A DNA stretch of 64,000 nucleotides from positions 1-64,000 of the forward strand of contig CANGYF010000018.1 in the NCBI GenBank assembly GCA_947458265.1, read 5' to 3'. The notes beneath the pieces are model-generated. The model saw nothing but the letters and a program-made list of their open reading frames with translations, did no database searches and had not been told where the DNA came from. The position numbers and the translations under genes were made by a program. This document shows, piece after piece, positions 1 through 9,800 of the stretch; the first letter of the stretch is position 1; each line of letters begins with the position of its first letter. The DNA is from Betaproteobacteria bacterium (GTDB lineage: Bacteria; Pseudomonadota; Gammaproteobacteria; Burkholderiales; CAIKXV01).

Positions 1-471
1 CAGAAGGTCGAGAGCGGCTCGAAGCTGGTCGGCGAGGCCGGCTCGACCATCCGGGAGGTGGTGCAGCAGGTGAAGCGAGTGACCGACATCATGTCGGAGA
101 TCTCGGCGGCCTCGATGGAGCAGAGCTCGGGCATCGAGAAGGTCAACACCGCGGTCACCCAGATGGACGAGGTGACCCAGCAGAACGCCGCGCTGGTCGA
201 GCAGGCTGCGGCCGCGGCCGAGTCGCTGCAGGAGCAGGCCGAGGCGTTGGTCGATGCGGTGTCGGTATTCAGGCTCGAGGAAGGCAACGGGGCGCCGATC
301 GACCACCACGGCGTCGAACGGCGCAGTCCGAACCGCGCCATCAACGTGGCCCGCCTGAAGCCGGCGGCATCCGTACCTGCGGCGCCGCCAGCCGCCAAGT
401 CGGTCGATACGACGCCCGCCCCGCGTACGCCGAAGGCGGTCAACGCCGACGAGTCGTGGGAAGAGTTCTGA
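1..471 (+). CDS. Methyl-accepting chemotaxis protein, C-terminal part (5' end outside window)
   Basis: The reading frame is open from base 1 to the stop at 469-471, so only about the last 156 residues of a chemoreceptor are present. The sequence is the distal half of the signalling coiled coil (ITxVMxEI-like repeats, then [20 protein letters not shown]), which carries the Gln/Glu methylation sites that CheR, CheB and CheD act on. An Ala/Pro-rich flexible tail of about 60 residues follows and ends in ESWEEF. That ending resembles the xWxxF pentapeptide (NWETF in enteric receptors) that tethers CheR and CheB. It is the first gene seen of the chemotaxis operon and is 23 bp upstream of cheW. Confidence 0.95.
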   Translation, partial: QKVESGSKLVGEAGSTIREVVQQVKRVTDIMSEISAASMEQSSGIEKVNTAVTQMDEVTQQNAALVEQAAAAAESLQEQAEALVDAVSVFRLEEGNGAPIDHHGVERRSPNRAINVARLKPAASVPAAPPAAKSVDTTPAPRTPKAVNADESWEEF

Positions 472-494
472 GAACGAAGCCTGGAGATGCATCG

Positions 495-1019
495 ATGAGC
501 GATACAGAACAGTTTCCGCCTGCAGCATCCCGAAGCGCAGCGCATGCCGCGGCGTTCGCGGGCAGGGGCGAGTTCCTGACCTTCAGGCTGGGTGCCGAGG
601 AGTACGGCGTCGAGATCCTCAAGGTGCAGGAGATCCGCGGCTACGACGCGGTGACCTCGATCGCCAACACGCCCGACTTCATCAAGGGCGTGATCAACCT
701 GCGCGGTGTGATCGTGCCGATCGTCGACCTGCGCATCAAGTTCAACCTGGGCCAGGTCACCTACGATCCGTTCACGGTGGTGATCATCCTGAACATCGCC
801 AACCGGGTGATGGGAGTGGTGGTGGACGGCGTATCGGACGTGCTCGAACTGGATGGCTCGCAGATCCGCCCGGCACCGGAGTTCGGTTCGGTACTCGACA
901 CCGATTACATCATCGGCCTGGGCACTGCCGGCGAGCGCATGCTGATCCTGGTCGATATCGAGCGGCTGATGACCAGCAGCGAGATGGCACTGGTCGACGC
1001 CTCGGTGCCGGTCCATTGA
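495..1019 (+). CDS. cheW: Chemotaxis coupling protein CheW
   Basis: This 174-residue SH3-like adaptor links receptors to the CheA kinase at the inner face of the membrane. The CheW domain runs from about residue 30 to 165 and includes the hallmark stretches [16 protein letters not shown] and [23 protein letters not shown] chose the ATG at 495 because GGAG lies 9 nt upstream and the extra upstream residues do not match the family. The N-terminus is about 25 residues longer than minimal CheW and is low complexity. The stop overlaps the start of cheR, so the genes are likely translationally coupled. Confidence 0.96.
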   Translation: MSDTEQFPPAASRSAAHAAAFAGRGEFLTFRLGAEEYGVEILKVQEIRGYDAVTSIANTPDFIKGVINLRGVIVPIVDLRIKFNLGQVTYDPFTVVIILNIANRVMGVVVDGVSDVLELDGSQIRPAPEFGSVLDTDYIIGLGTAGERMLILVDIERLMTSSEMALVDASVPVH

Positions 1020-1930
1020 CCACCGCCAGGGACGGCCACCGCACCCTGCCGGCGCTTGCCGCTCGACCGAGCGCGCAGGACGCCGATGGGGGCGCGGTAA
1101 GGAAGGAGTTCGCCTTCAGCCGCGAGGACTTCGAGCGCATCCGCCGCCTGATCCACGACCATGCCGGCATCCAGCTCAACCCCGGCAAGATGGAGATGGT
1201 CTACAGCCGCCTTGCGCGCAGGCTGCGTGCGAACAACCTGTCCCGGTTCAGCGATTACCTGCGGCTGCTCGAAGGCCCGCGCGGCGCCGAGTGGGAGGCC
1301 TTCACCAACGCCCTCACGACCAACCTCACGGCCTTCTTCCGGGAGGCTCATCATTTCGTCGAACTGGAGCAGTTGATCCGGCGCGTGTCGGCGACGCGCG
1401 AGGTTTCGCTCTGGTGCTCGGCCTCGTCGACCGGCGAGGAGGCGTACTCGATGGCGATGTCGGCGGTCGAGGCTTGCGGTACGATGTCGCCGCGCGTGAA
1501 GATCGTCGCCAGCGACGTCGACACCGCGGTGCTGGCCAAGGCCCAAGCCGGTATCTACACGATGGACCGGGTCGAACGACTGTCCCCGGATCGCCTGCGC
1601 CGCTTCTTCCTGCGCGGATCGGGTGCGAACGAGGGCATGGTCCGGGTACGCCCGGAGCTGGCGGCGCTGATCCGCTTCCAGCAGGTCAACCTGCTCGATG
1701 CACGCTATCCAGTGAACGGCCCGTTCGACGCGATCTTCTGCCGCAACGTCATGATCTATTTCGACAAGGCCACCCAATACAGCATCCTGCAGCGGTTCGC
1801 GCCACTGCTGCGACCGGACGGTCGGCTGTTCGCCGGCCACTCCGAGAACTTCCACCACGCCGTCGACCTGTTCCGTTTGCGCGGCAAGACCGTGTACGAA
1901 CTGGCGAACGCGCCTGCGGGAGCAGCATGA
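1016..1930 (+). CDS. cheR: Chemotaxis protein methyltransferase CheR
   Basis: CheR transfers methyl groups from S-adenosylmethionine to glutamates of chemoreceptors. The protein has about 304 residues: a helical N-terminal domain ([19 protein letters not shown]), then the SAM-binding domain with [18 protein letters not shown], and late motifs around CRNVMIYFD and the ENFHH segment. The frame overlaps cheW by 4 bp and needs a TTG start at 1016. No in-frame ATG precedes the conserved domain, so the exact start is uncertain within about 25 residues. It sits beside the receptor tail that carries a CheR-docking-like pentapeptide. Confidence 0.95.
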   Translation: MTTARDGHRTLPALAARPSAQDADGGAVRKEFAFSREDFERIRRLIHDHAGIQLNPGKMEMVYSRLARRLRANNLSRFSDYLRLLEGPRGAEWEAFTNALTTNLTAFFREAHHFVELEQLIRRVSATREVSLWCSASSTGEEAYSMAMSAVEACGTMSPRVKIVASDVDTAVLAKAQAGIYTMDRVERLSPDRLRRFFLRGSGANEGMVRVRPELAALIRFQQVNLLDARYPVNGPFDAIFCRNVMIYFDKATQYSILQRFAPLLRPDGRLFAGHSENFHHAVDLFRLRGKTVYELANAPAGAA

Positions 1931-2532
1931 GCGTGGACGTCCCGGACGGATTCGCGAAGACCCTGTACTTCGACCGGACCTTCGAGTCTGAGGCGGCCAA
2001 GCTGCTGCCCGGGGAGTTCTACGTCACCGGCAGCGACATGGTCCTGGTCACGGTGCTCGGCTCCTGCGTCTCCGCGTGCATCCGCGACGTGCACAATGGC
2101 GTCGGCGGGATGAACCACTTCATGCTGCCGGAAGGCGGCAGCCTCGACGAGGTGGCCAACGCGTCCGCGCGCTACGGGACCTATGCGATGGAAGTGCTGA
2201 TCAACACGATCCTCAAGCAGGGCGGGCGCCGCGCCAACCTCGAGGCGAAGGTCTTCGGCGGTGGCAACGTGCTGGAAGGCCTGACCGTGGCGAACGTCGG
2301 CCACCGCAATGCTGCCTTCGTGCGCGAGTTCCTGAAGATCGAGGGTATCCCGCTCAAGGCGCAAGACCTGGAGGACATCTATCCGCGGAAGGTCTACTTC
2401 TTCCCCCGCACCGGCCGGGCCATGGTGCGCAAGCTGAAGGCGTCCGCCGACAGCGCCCTGATCGCGCGCGAGCGCGAGTACCGCCGGCGCCTGGTCGCGC
2501 AGCCTGCCAGCGGCGCTGTGGAGCTGTTCTGA
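1927..2532 (+). CDS. cheD: Chemoreceptor glutamine deamidase CheD
   Basis: CheD is a 201-residue amidohydrolase that converts receptor glutamines to methylatable glutamates. The catalytic Cys is in [12 protein letters not shown] and the catalytic His in GGMNHFMLP, the order expected for the family. The ATG at 1927 overlaps the cheR stop (ATGA), and the stop overlaps the cheB start in the same way, so cheR-cheD-cheB is one translationally coupled unit. The C-terminus ([13 protein letters not shown]...) is typical of proteobacterial CheD. Confidence 0.95.
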   Translation: MSVDVPDGFAKTLYFDRTFESEAAKLLPGEFYVTGSDMVLVTVLGSCVSACIRDVHNGVGGMNHFMLPEGGSLDEVANASARYGTYAMEVLINTILKQGGRRANLEAKVFGGGNVLEGLTVANVGHRNAAFVREFLKIEGIPLKAQDLEDIYPRKVYFFPRTGRAMVRKLKASADSALIAREREYRRRLVAQPASGAVELF

Positions 2533-3641
2533 TGGATGAACCGACGATGCCGGGCCGGCCTGCCGCGCGCGCCCGTACCCGGGTGGTGGTGGTCGACGAC
2601 TCCGCACTCATCCGGCGGGTACTGACCGAGATCATCAATTCCCAGCCTGACATGGAGGTCGTCGCGCAGGCGCCCGATCCGCTGGTCGCACGCGAACAGA
2701 TTCGCGCACTCAACCCGGACGTCATCACCCTGGATGTCGAGATGCCGAAGATGGACGGACTCGCCTTCCTCGAGAAGCTGATGCGCCTGAAGCCGACGCC
2801 GGTGGTGATGGTCTCGACGCTCACCGAGCGCGGATCGGAAACCACGTTGCGCGCGCTGGAACTCGGTGCGGTCGACTTCGTGTCGAAGCCCAAGATCGAC
2901 ATCGTGCACGGCATGCAGGAGTACGCTACCGAGATCACCGACAAGATCCGCGCGGCAGCGATCGCGCGTGTGCGCAAACTGGCCGCGCCCGCGTTGGCCG
3001 ATGGCACCGTCGGCGCGCTGGCGGCGCGTCCGGCGTCCGGATGGTCGACCGAGAAGCTGATCATGGTCGGCGCCTCGACCGGTGGAACCGAGGCGATCCG
3101 GGAGTTCCTCGAACCGCTGCCGCCGGATATGCCCGGCATACTGATCACCCAGCACATGCCAGAGGCTTTCACCCGCTCGTTCGCTCGCCGGCTCGACGGA
3201 CTGTGCCGGATCACCGTCAAGGAAGCGGAGGCTGGAGAGCGCATCCTGCCGGGGCATGCCTACATCGCGCCCGGACATTCGCATCTCCTTCTGCGCCGAA
3301 GTGGGGCAAACTATCTGGCTGAGCTTTCGCAGTCGGAGCCGGTCAACCGCCACAGGCCGTCGGTAGACGTGCTGTTCCGGTCGGCCGCGGCGCACGTGGG
3401 GCGCAATGCGATCGGCGTGATCCTGACCGGAATGGGTCGTGATGGCGCAGCCGGGATGCGCGAGATGCATGATGCAGGCGCCTGGACGATCGCGCAGGAT
3501 GAAGAGAGCTGCGTGGTGTTCGGGATGCCCAAGGAAGCGATCAACAGCGGCGGGGTCGACGAGGTGCTGCCGCTGAAAGCGATCTCGCGCGCAGTCATTG
3601 CCCAGGTCACCGCCCGCGGTGGCCGCCAGAATCGAGTGTAG
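2532..3641 (+). CDS. cheB: Chemotaxis response regulator / protein-glutamate methylesterase CheB
   Basis: CheB is 369 residues with a receiver domain at about 17-135 (acidic pair D22-D23, phosphoacceptor D68 in [12 protein letters not shown]) and a methylesterase domain at about 175-365. The catalytic Ser is S182 in VGASTGG, the His is in ITQHMPEAF and the Asp in [10 protein letters not shown]. It removes receptor methyl groups, opposing CheR, when phosphorylated by CheA. The start overlaps the cheD stop. It is the last gene of the tightly overlapped set; 64 bp separate it from the STAS gene. Confidence 0.97.
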   Translation: MDEPTMPGRPAARARTRVVVVDDSALIRRVLTEIINSQPDMEVVAQAPDPLVAREQIRALNPDVITLDVEMPKMDGLAFLEKLMRLKPTPVVMVSTLTERGSETTLRALELGAVDFVSKPKIDIVHGMQEYATEITDKIRAAAIARVRKLAAPALADGTVGALAARPASGWSTEKLIMVGASTGGTEAIREFLEPLPPDMPGILITQHMPEAFTRSFARRLDGLCRITVKEAEAGERILPGHAYIAPGHSHLLLRRSGANYLAELSQSEPVNRHRPSVDVLFRSAAAHVGRNAIGVILTGMGRDGAAGMREMHDAGAWTIAQDEESCVVFGMPKEAINSGGVDEVLPLKAISRAVIAQVTARGGRQNRV

Positions 3642-3705
3642 CCCTCTCCTTTTCCGTTTCGAGTTCGTCTCGCCATCCCTTTTCGTCCCCCGAGGAGTTC
3701 CTTCC

Positions 3706-4011
3706 ATGCAGACCCAGATCAGCATCATCAAGGAGCGCGCCCGGATCTCGCTGTCCGGCCGTTTCGACTTCAATGCACATCGCAGCTTCAAGGCCGCCTA
3801 TGAGGGTCAGCTGCGTGCGGCCGAGGTTTCGGAGATCGAGATCGACCTGGGCAACGTCGAGTACCTCGACAGTGCTGCGCTCGGCATGCTCCTGCTGCTG
3901 CGCGACCAGGCCGCCAGCGCGCACAAGACGGTGATCCTCAGCAACTGCCGGGGCGTGGTCCAGCAGATCCTGGACATCGCCAACTTCAAGAAGCTGTTCA
4001 CGATCCAGTAA
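3706..4011 (+). CDS. STAS-domain anti-sigma factor antagonist (HsbA-like)
   Basis: This 101-residue protein is a single STAS domain. The segment EYLDSAALGMLLLL holds the conserved D-S pair, with S56 at the usual phosphorylation site of anti-anti-sigma factors. The Met at 3706 is preceded by GAGG and fits family length; upstream in-frame codons are intergenic. The next gene encodes a PP2C phosphatase with an ATPase domain, so the pair looks like an HsbA/HsbR partner-switching module, in which the phosphorylation state of the STAS protein sets binding to a downstream partner. Functional assignment to HsbA is inference from domain content and position. Confidence 0.88.
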   Translation: MQTQISIIKERARISLSGRFDFNAHRSFKAAYEGQLRAAEVSEIEIDLGNVEYLDSAALGMLLLLRDQAASAHKTVILSNCRGVVQQILDIANFKKLFTIQ

Positions 4012-4024
4012 ACGACGGGTTTCC

Positions 4025-4045
4025 GCGCAGTGCATTGCACTGCGC
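4025..4045. repeat. Perfect 10-bp inverted repeat between STAS and phosphatase genes
   Basis: The sequence GCGCAGTGCA, a single T, then TGCACTGCGC lies in the 58-bp gap between the STAS and phosphatase genes. In RNA it would form a very stable hairpin. No T-run follows on the plus strand, so it is not a classical terminator. It could act as an intercistronic mRNA stabiliser or processing site, or as a dyad operator. Confidence 0.6.
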
Positions 4046-4069
4046 CCCGGCTCCCAAGAGGCAGCATCG

Positions 4070-5851
4070 ATGGACTCGCCCCCGCCGCCACAGAGTGCAG
4101 GCCAGCCCGACCAGGACGCGGCCGCTCCCGCCCAGGTGATCGTCTTCGCCTGCCAGGCTCAGCTTCGCCGCGAGCTGGAGCCCATGCTGGCGGTCGCCGG
4201 GGTGCGGGTGCTGGATATCGCCGACGTGGACGAGGTGATCGAGCGCGCCGACCGCGGCGACGCGGGGGTCGTGTTGTGCTGCGCCGAGGAAGGCTGCACG
4301 TCGCTGCGCATGCTGTCGGAACGGCGGGTGCACAGACGGCCTACCTGTCCCTGGGCACTGGTCGCGCTGCTGCCTGCGGGTACCGGCGAGGCGGAGGTCG
4401 CGGTGGTGCAGGGGCTGGCCGACGACTTCCTGCAGATGCCGCTGAGTGCCAGCTGGCTCTCCGCACGGCTGGGCCTGTATTTGCGGATGGGTGCCTATGT
4501 CTCGAGGATGCAGGCACAGCGCGCTGCGCTCCAGCAGTATCAGGACGAGGCCGAGGAAGAGCAGCGCATCGCCAGCCATCTGATATCGAGGCTGGAAGGG
4601 CGTGATCCGCTGGCTGACCGGCTGATGCACGCCTGGGTGTCTCCGGCCCATCAGTTGAGCGGGGACGTGGTGGCCGTTGCGCGGTCGCCGGACGACCGGG
4701 TGAACGTGCTGCTGGCCGATGGGACAGGCCACGGGCTGGCGGCGGCGATTTCGGTGCTGCCGGTGAGCGATGTGTTCCACCGGATGACCGACCGCGGCTT
4801 CGACATTGCCAGCATAGTCACGGAAATGAACCGCAAGCTGCGCAGTTGCATGCCAGCCGACCGCTTCGTCGCCTGCGTGGCAGCATCGATCGACATGCGC
4901 GAGCGGATGATCGAGGTCTGGAATGGCGGCTGCCCGCCGGTGATACTGCTGGGCAGCGACGGCAGCATGGAGCGCTTCTGGCGTTCGCGCCACATGGCCC
5001 TGGGGATCCTGGACAGCTCGGACTTCGACAGCTCCGTGGAGCGCTTCGCCTACGTCGAACAGTGCCAGTTGATGGTGGTTTCGGACGGCCTTTCGGAGGC
5101 GCTCGGGCAGGACGGAAAGCATCGATTCGGCGACCGGGAACTGATCGAGGCAGTGCGCGGCCCGGCTGCATCCCGGCTGCAGCGGGTGGTCAACCAGCTC
5201 CATGACTTCGCTGGCGGGCGGGCGCTGGAAGACGATGCGTCCGTACTGCTGGTCGACTGCCTGCTCGAGCCGCATGCCGAGACCACAGCCGACGTACCTG
5301 CCTTGCCGGCAGCCGTGCCCCGCAGTCCGGGACGGGGACGGTCCACCCACTGGGCGATGGAGATGCGGCTGGGCCCGGCGCAGCTGCGCCGGATCACGCT
5401 CGTGCCGTTCGTCAGTGGGCTGGTCGAGCAGCTCGGGATACCCAGCCGCCTGCGTTCGAACGTGTTCTGCGTGCTCTCGGAGCTGCTGGCCAATGCACTC
5501 GACTACGGGGTGCTCGCGCTGGATCCGGCGCTGCTCGAACTCCCGGGCGGGCGGGAGCGCCTGCGCGAGGATCGGGTCAACCGCCTGGCGGCGCTCACTT
5601 ACGGCAGCCTTTGGATCAAGGCCGCGGTGGAGCCTTCCGGCGGTGGTGAATACCTTCAGATCGAGATCGAGGATTCCGGTCCCGGCTTCGACGTCGAAAG
5701 CCTCGAAGCGCGCCTGGCGAAGCTGAAGGGGCCGGAGTCGGTGCGCCGGGGGCGAGGTCTCGAACTGGTGCGTTCCGTGTGCGAGGAGCTGCGTTTCGAC
5801 CAGAACGGCAGGCGCGTGGTCGCGGTGATCCTGCTGCTTCCGCCCGGTTGA
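4070..5851 (+). CDS. Pseudo-receiver / PP2C (SpoIIE) phosphatase / HATPase protein (HsbR-like)
   Basis: The protein has 593 residues and three parts. About 20-140 is receiver-like (VIVFACQAQLRRELEPML) but lacks the acidic pair and the phosphoacceptor Asp (VVLCCAEEG), so it is probably not phosphorylated. About 190-390 is a SpoIIE-type PP2C phosphatase with metal-binding motifs HQLSGDVV, LADGTGHGLA and VVSDGLSEA. About 430-590 is a GHKL ATPase/anti-sigma kinase with N-box ELLANALDYG, EDSGPGF and RGRGLELV. The layout matches HsbR of Pseudomonas, which switches a STAS partner between phosphorylated and free states; the STAS gene is immediately upstream. The kinase and phosphatase roles are inferred from motifs. 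Confidence 0.85.
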   Translation: MDSPPPPQSAGQPDQDAAAPAQVIVFACQAQLRRELEPMLAVAGVRVLDIADVDEVIERADRGDAGVVLCCAEEGCTSLRMLSERRVHRRPTCPWALVALLPAGTGEAEVAVVQGLADDFLQMPLSASWLSARLGLYLRMGAYVSRMQAQRAALQQYQDEAEEEQRIASHLISRLEGRDPLADRLMHAWVSPAHQLSGDVVAVARSPDDRVNVLLADGTGHGLAAAISVLPVSDVFHRMTDRGFDIASIVTEMNRKLRSCMPADRFVACVAASIDMRERMIEVWNGGCPPVILLGSDGSMERFWRSRHMALGILDSSDFDSSVERFAYVEQCQLMVVSDGLSEALGQDGKHRFGDRELIEAVRGPAASRLQRVVNQLHDFAGGRALEDDASVLLVDCLLEPHAETTADVPALPAAVPRSPGRGRSTHWAMEMRLGPAQLRRITLVPFVSGLVEQLGIPSRLRSNVFCVLSELLANALDYGVLALDPALLELPGGRERLREDRVNRLAALTYGSLWIKAAVEPSGGGEYLQIEIEDSGPGFDVESLEARLAKLKGPESVRRGRGLELVRSVCEELRFDQNGRRVVAVILLLPPG

Positions 5852-5935
5852 CGCGTGGCCCCGGACCGGCCGCAGTTGCCGGTGCCCGCGCTTTTCAATA
5901 AAGTGCGCGCCAGTCGAATCAGGGGACAGGCAACG

Positions 5936-6778
5936 ATGGCTGCACAGCGGATTGATGGCAAGGCGCTCGCCGAGCAGGTGCTCGCCGAATGCAGGGGCAG
6001 GGTGGACGCGCTGGTCGCACGCGGCGTCCGGCCCGGCCTTGCGGTGGTGCTGGTCGGGGACAACCCGGCCTCGCGCGCCTATGTGCGCAACAAGGTGAAG
6101 TCGTGCGCGACGGTGGGCGTGCATTCGGAGGTCATCGAGATGCCTGCATCGGCGTCGCAGGCAGAGGTGATCGAGGTCGTACGCCGGCTGAACGGCGATC
6201 GTTCGATCCATGGCATCCTGGTGCAGCTGCCGCTACCCGCCGGGCTGGACGAAGCCGCGATCCTGGCCGAAGTCATGGCGGCGAAGGACGTCGACGGCTT
6301 CCACACCCTGAACCGTGGTGACCTGCTGAGCGGCCACACCCGTTTCCCGCCGTGCACCCCGGCCGGGATGATGCGCATGCTCGATTCCATCGGTGCGAAG
6401 CTCGCCGGCAAGGATGCAGTCGTGGTCGGTCGCAGCAATACCGTCGGCAAGCCGATGGGCCTGCTGCTGCTCGGGCGCGACGCCACGGTCACGCTGTGCA
6501 CGTCGAAGACGGTCGACCTTGCTTCCCACACGCGGCGCGCGGACGTGCTGGTGGTAGCCGTCGGGCGGCCGGGCATCGTCGACGGCAGCATGGTGAAGCC
6601 GGGCGCCATCGTGCTGGATGTCGGCATCAACCGCACGGCTGAAGGCAAACTGGTCGGCGACGTCGACTTCGAGTCGGTGGAGAAGGTCGCCGGTTACGTG
6701 ACGCCGGTGCCCGGCGGCGTGGGCCCGATGACCGTGGCGATGCTGGTGGTGAACACGATCGAGGCAGCCGGCGGCTAG
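5936..6778 (+). CDS. folD: Bifunctional methylenetetrahydrofolate dehydrogenase / methenyltetrahydrofolate cyclohydrolase
   Basis: FolD interconverts 5,10-methylene-THF, 5,10-methenyl-THF and 10-formyl-THF using NADP. The 280-residue length is typical. Visible motifs are the catalytic Tyr and Lys in SRAYVRNKVKSC, VQLPLPAGLDE, KDVDGFH, the nucleotide-binding VVGRSNTVGKPMG, and the C-terminal signature PVPGGVGPMTVAMLV. The ATG at 5936 follows GGGGACAGG and matches the usual N-terminus (IDGKALAEQV). It is a stand-alone housekeeping gene that converges on the large oxidoreductase gene. The 109-bp gap between them contains an imperfect GC hairpin near 6788-6820 without a T-run. Confidence 0.97.
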   Translation: MAAQRIDGKALAEQVLAECRGRVDALVARGVRPGLAVVLVGDNPASRAYVRNKVKSCATVGVHSEVIEMPASASQAEVIEVVRRLNGDRSIHGILVQLPLPAGLDEAAILAEVMAAKDVDGFHTLNRGDLLSGHTRFPPCTPAGMMRMLDSIGAKLAGKDAVVVGRSNTVGKPMGLLLLGRDATVTLCTSKTVDLASHTRRADVLVVAVGRPGIVDGSMVKPGAIVLDVGINRTAEGKLVGDVDFESVEKVAGYVTPVPGGVGPMTVAMLVVNTIEAAGG

Positions 6779-6887
6779 GTTCCTGCCACCGGGCGGCGCC
6801 TGATGCGCCGCGCCCGCGGTCGATCTCCCGCAGCCAGGCTGACCGGTGCCGAGTCCTCGGATGGGCTGCTGCCGCAGCCCATCCGCG

Positions 6888-9800
6888 TCACGCCGGCCGT
6901 GATGCGTGCTGGTCGCCGAGTCGCTGCAGGCAACGGCCGATCCACTGCGCCGTGAGCTTCTCCTGCACCGAGTTCTGGCGCAGTCGTTCGTTCAGGGCAG
7001 GGAAGTCCACCTGGTCGAGCGACTGGTCCTGGTTGAAGCAGGAGAACACGTAGGTGATCCGCCCGGTCTCGCGGTCGCGGTGCGGCTGCAGGCACTGGGC
7101 GCAGATCTCCTTCATCATGCACTGCATCGGCGAGTTGATCGACCCGATCGCGCGATGCGACGCCTTCAGGTGCTGGGACAGCACGCCATGCCGCGCGGCG
7201 CCGACCGCCGCCATCATGCGGTCGGATCCGATTGCGATGATGCGGTCGACATCGGCCACCGGAATGGACGGCTCGCCCAGGCGTCCTTCGGCATAGGCTG
7301 CGATCGCCTCGACGATGTTGGCGCTGATCGTGCGGTCCTGCGGCCGACCGGGCGCGAAGCCGGGCGCCTCGTCGCAGCACCAGATGACGGTGTCTGCCGC
7401 GGCTTCGATCTCCTCGACCTTGTAGCGATCCTCGAGCTTCTTGTAGCCGGCGAAGTAGAGCACCCTGGAGCCGGCGGCGCGCAGGGCCTGGCCGATGGAA
7501 AACAGGACTGCGTTGCCCAGGCCGCCGCCGACGAGCATCACGGTCTCGCCGCCAGCGATCTCGGTGGGCTCGCCGGTGGGGCCCATCAGGACGATCGGCT
7601 CGCCCGGGCGCAGGGTCTTGCACAGGTCGGAAGAGCCGCCCATCTCGAGCACGATCGTCGAGACCAGTCCGCGCTGCGGGTCGACCCAGGCGCCGGTCAT
7701 CGCCAGGCCTTCCATCGCCAGGCGCGTACCGTCGATACGCGCGGCATTCATCTCGTAGTTCTGCAGACGGTAGAACTGCCCTGGCTTGAACCGTGCAGCT
7801 GCGCGCGGTGCCCGCACGACCACCTCGATGATGGTGGGCGTCAGCCGGTTCACCGCATGCACGGTCGCCCGCAACTCGTCGTTCAGGCGGTCGAAGAAAG
7901 CGCCGTGGCCTGGTTCCTGCGCAGGGGGCAGGCCGGCAAGCACGCCCGACACGGTCGGATAGCCCTGCTTGGCCGATCCCATTGCCTTCACCACGTTCCC
8001 GAAATAGGACGGATGCAGGTCGCCGAAGAAGCTGATGAAGCGGCCGTCCTCGCGTCGGGACAGGAAGACGTTCGGCTGCTTCGGCTTCGAGATGGAACGC
8101 TCCGGCTTCACCGGCTGTCCCTGTTCATCGCAGGCGCGGAAGTAGCGGCCATCGAGCACGAAGGTCTGCGCGTCCTCGCGGGCCAGCACGGTGTTCGGAT
8201 TGGTGCCCGCCGCGATCAGCACGGTACGTGCCGGCAGCACCACGTCGCCGGCATCGCTCCAGCGACCGTCCTCGCCCAGCGACTGGCGGGTCATGGTGAT
8301 CGACTCGACATGCTGCATGCCGTCGACATCGATGCGCCGCGGCGAGAGTCCTTCGGCGAACACGATGCCTTCCTCGAGTGCCTTGTGCACTTCCTCGTGG
8401 TTCAGCGTGTAGGACGGCGAATCGACCATGCGCTTGCGGTAGGCAAGCGTCACGCCACCCCAGCCGGCGATCAGCGCCGCCAGTCGTGGCGGGCGCCCTT
8501 CGGCACGTGCGGCAATGCGCTCGGCGCGGATTGCATGCCCATGCGCGATGAACTCGCCGGCGATCGAGCGCTCCTCGTCGTTCCAGCGCGCACGTACCAG
8601 GTCTTCGCCCCGCTCGGCCACCAGCGTCTCGTAGCGCGCCAGGAACTTCTCGACCTGGACCGGGTAGTAGGCGAGCGACTCGGTCGCAGTATCGACGGCG
8701 GTCAGGCCGCCACCGATGACCACCACCGGCAGGCGCAGCTGCATGTTCGCGATCGAGTCCGCCTTCGCCGCGCCGGTCAACTGCAGCGCCATCAGGAAGT
8801 CCGAGGCGGTACGCACACCGCGCGCGAGGCCGTTGGGCATGTCGAGGATGGTCGGACGGCCGGCGCCGGCGGCGAGTGCAACATGGTCGAAGCCCATGTC
8901 GAAGGCTTCCTGTGCGGTCAGCGTGCCGCCGAAGCGGACCCCGCCGAACATGGCGAACTCTGGCCGTCGCTCGAGCACCAGGCGGATCACCTTCAGGAAG
9001 TTCTTGTTCCAGCGCACGGTGATGCCGTACTCGGCAACGCCGCCGAAGCCCGCCATGACGCGGTCGTCGAGCGACTCGTAGAGTTCCTCCACGCGCTCGA
9101 TCGGATGGAACGCCACGCGACGGCCGTGGCCGTCGACGCCCGACAGCGCGGGCGGCAGAGGCTCGATCTTCAACCCGTCGACCCCGGCCACGGCGTGGCC
9201 GTCGTTCATCAGGTGGTGGGCGAGGGTGAAGCCGGCCGGACCCAGCCCGACCACCAGCACACGTCGTCCCGACGCCGGGCGCGGCAGGGGGCGCCGGATG
9301 TCGAGCGGGTTCCAGCGCGTGAGCAGGCTGTAGATCTCGAAGCCCCAGGGCAGTTCGAGGACATCCTTGAGCGTGCGGGTCTCCGCTTCAGGGATGTTGA
9401 CCGGCTCGGTCTTCTGGTAGATGCATGCCTTCATGCAGTCGTTGCAGATGCGGTGGCCGGTGGCCGGCAGCATCGGGTTGTCGATCGCGATCATTGCCAG
9501 TGCGCCGATCGCATGGCCCATCGTCTTCACTTCGTGAAATTCCGAGATGCGCTCTTCGAGCGGGCAGCCGGCCAGCGTCACCGCGAACGGCGACTTCTTG
9601 TAGCGCGCGGCCGCGGGCAGCACATCGATCTCTGCGGCGTCGCCCTTGAGCTTCTCCTTCAGGCCCTTGGAGCAGGAATCCTTGCCCTGGTGGTGGCACC
9701 AGATGCAGTAGTGCGCCTGGTCGAGTGCGCCCACCAGGTCTGTGCCCGTGTCGGTCAGGGCGAACCCTTCCCGGTGGCGCTGGTGCGTCTCGCCCAGCGT

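Noticed and set aside
1291..1926. A long N-terminal extension of CheD overlapping cheR
   Set aside because: The extension is Arg/Gly-rich shadow of cheR; the ATG at 1927 gives the exact CheD family start.
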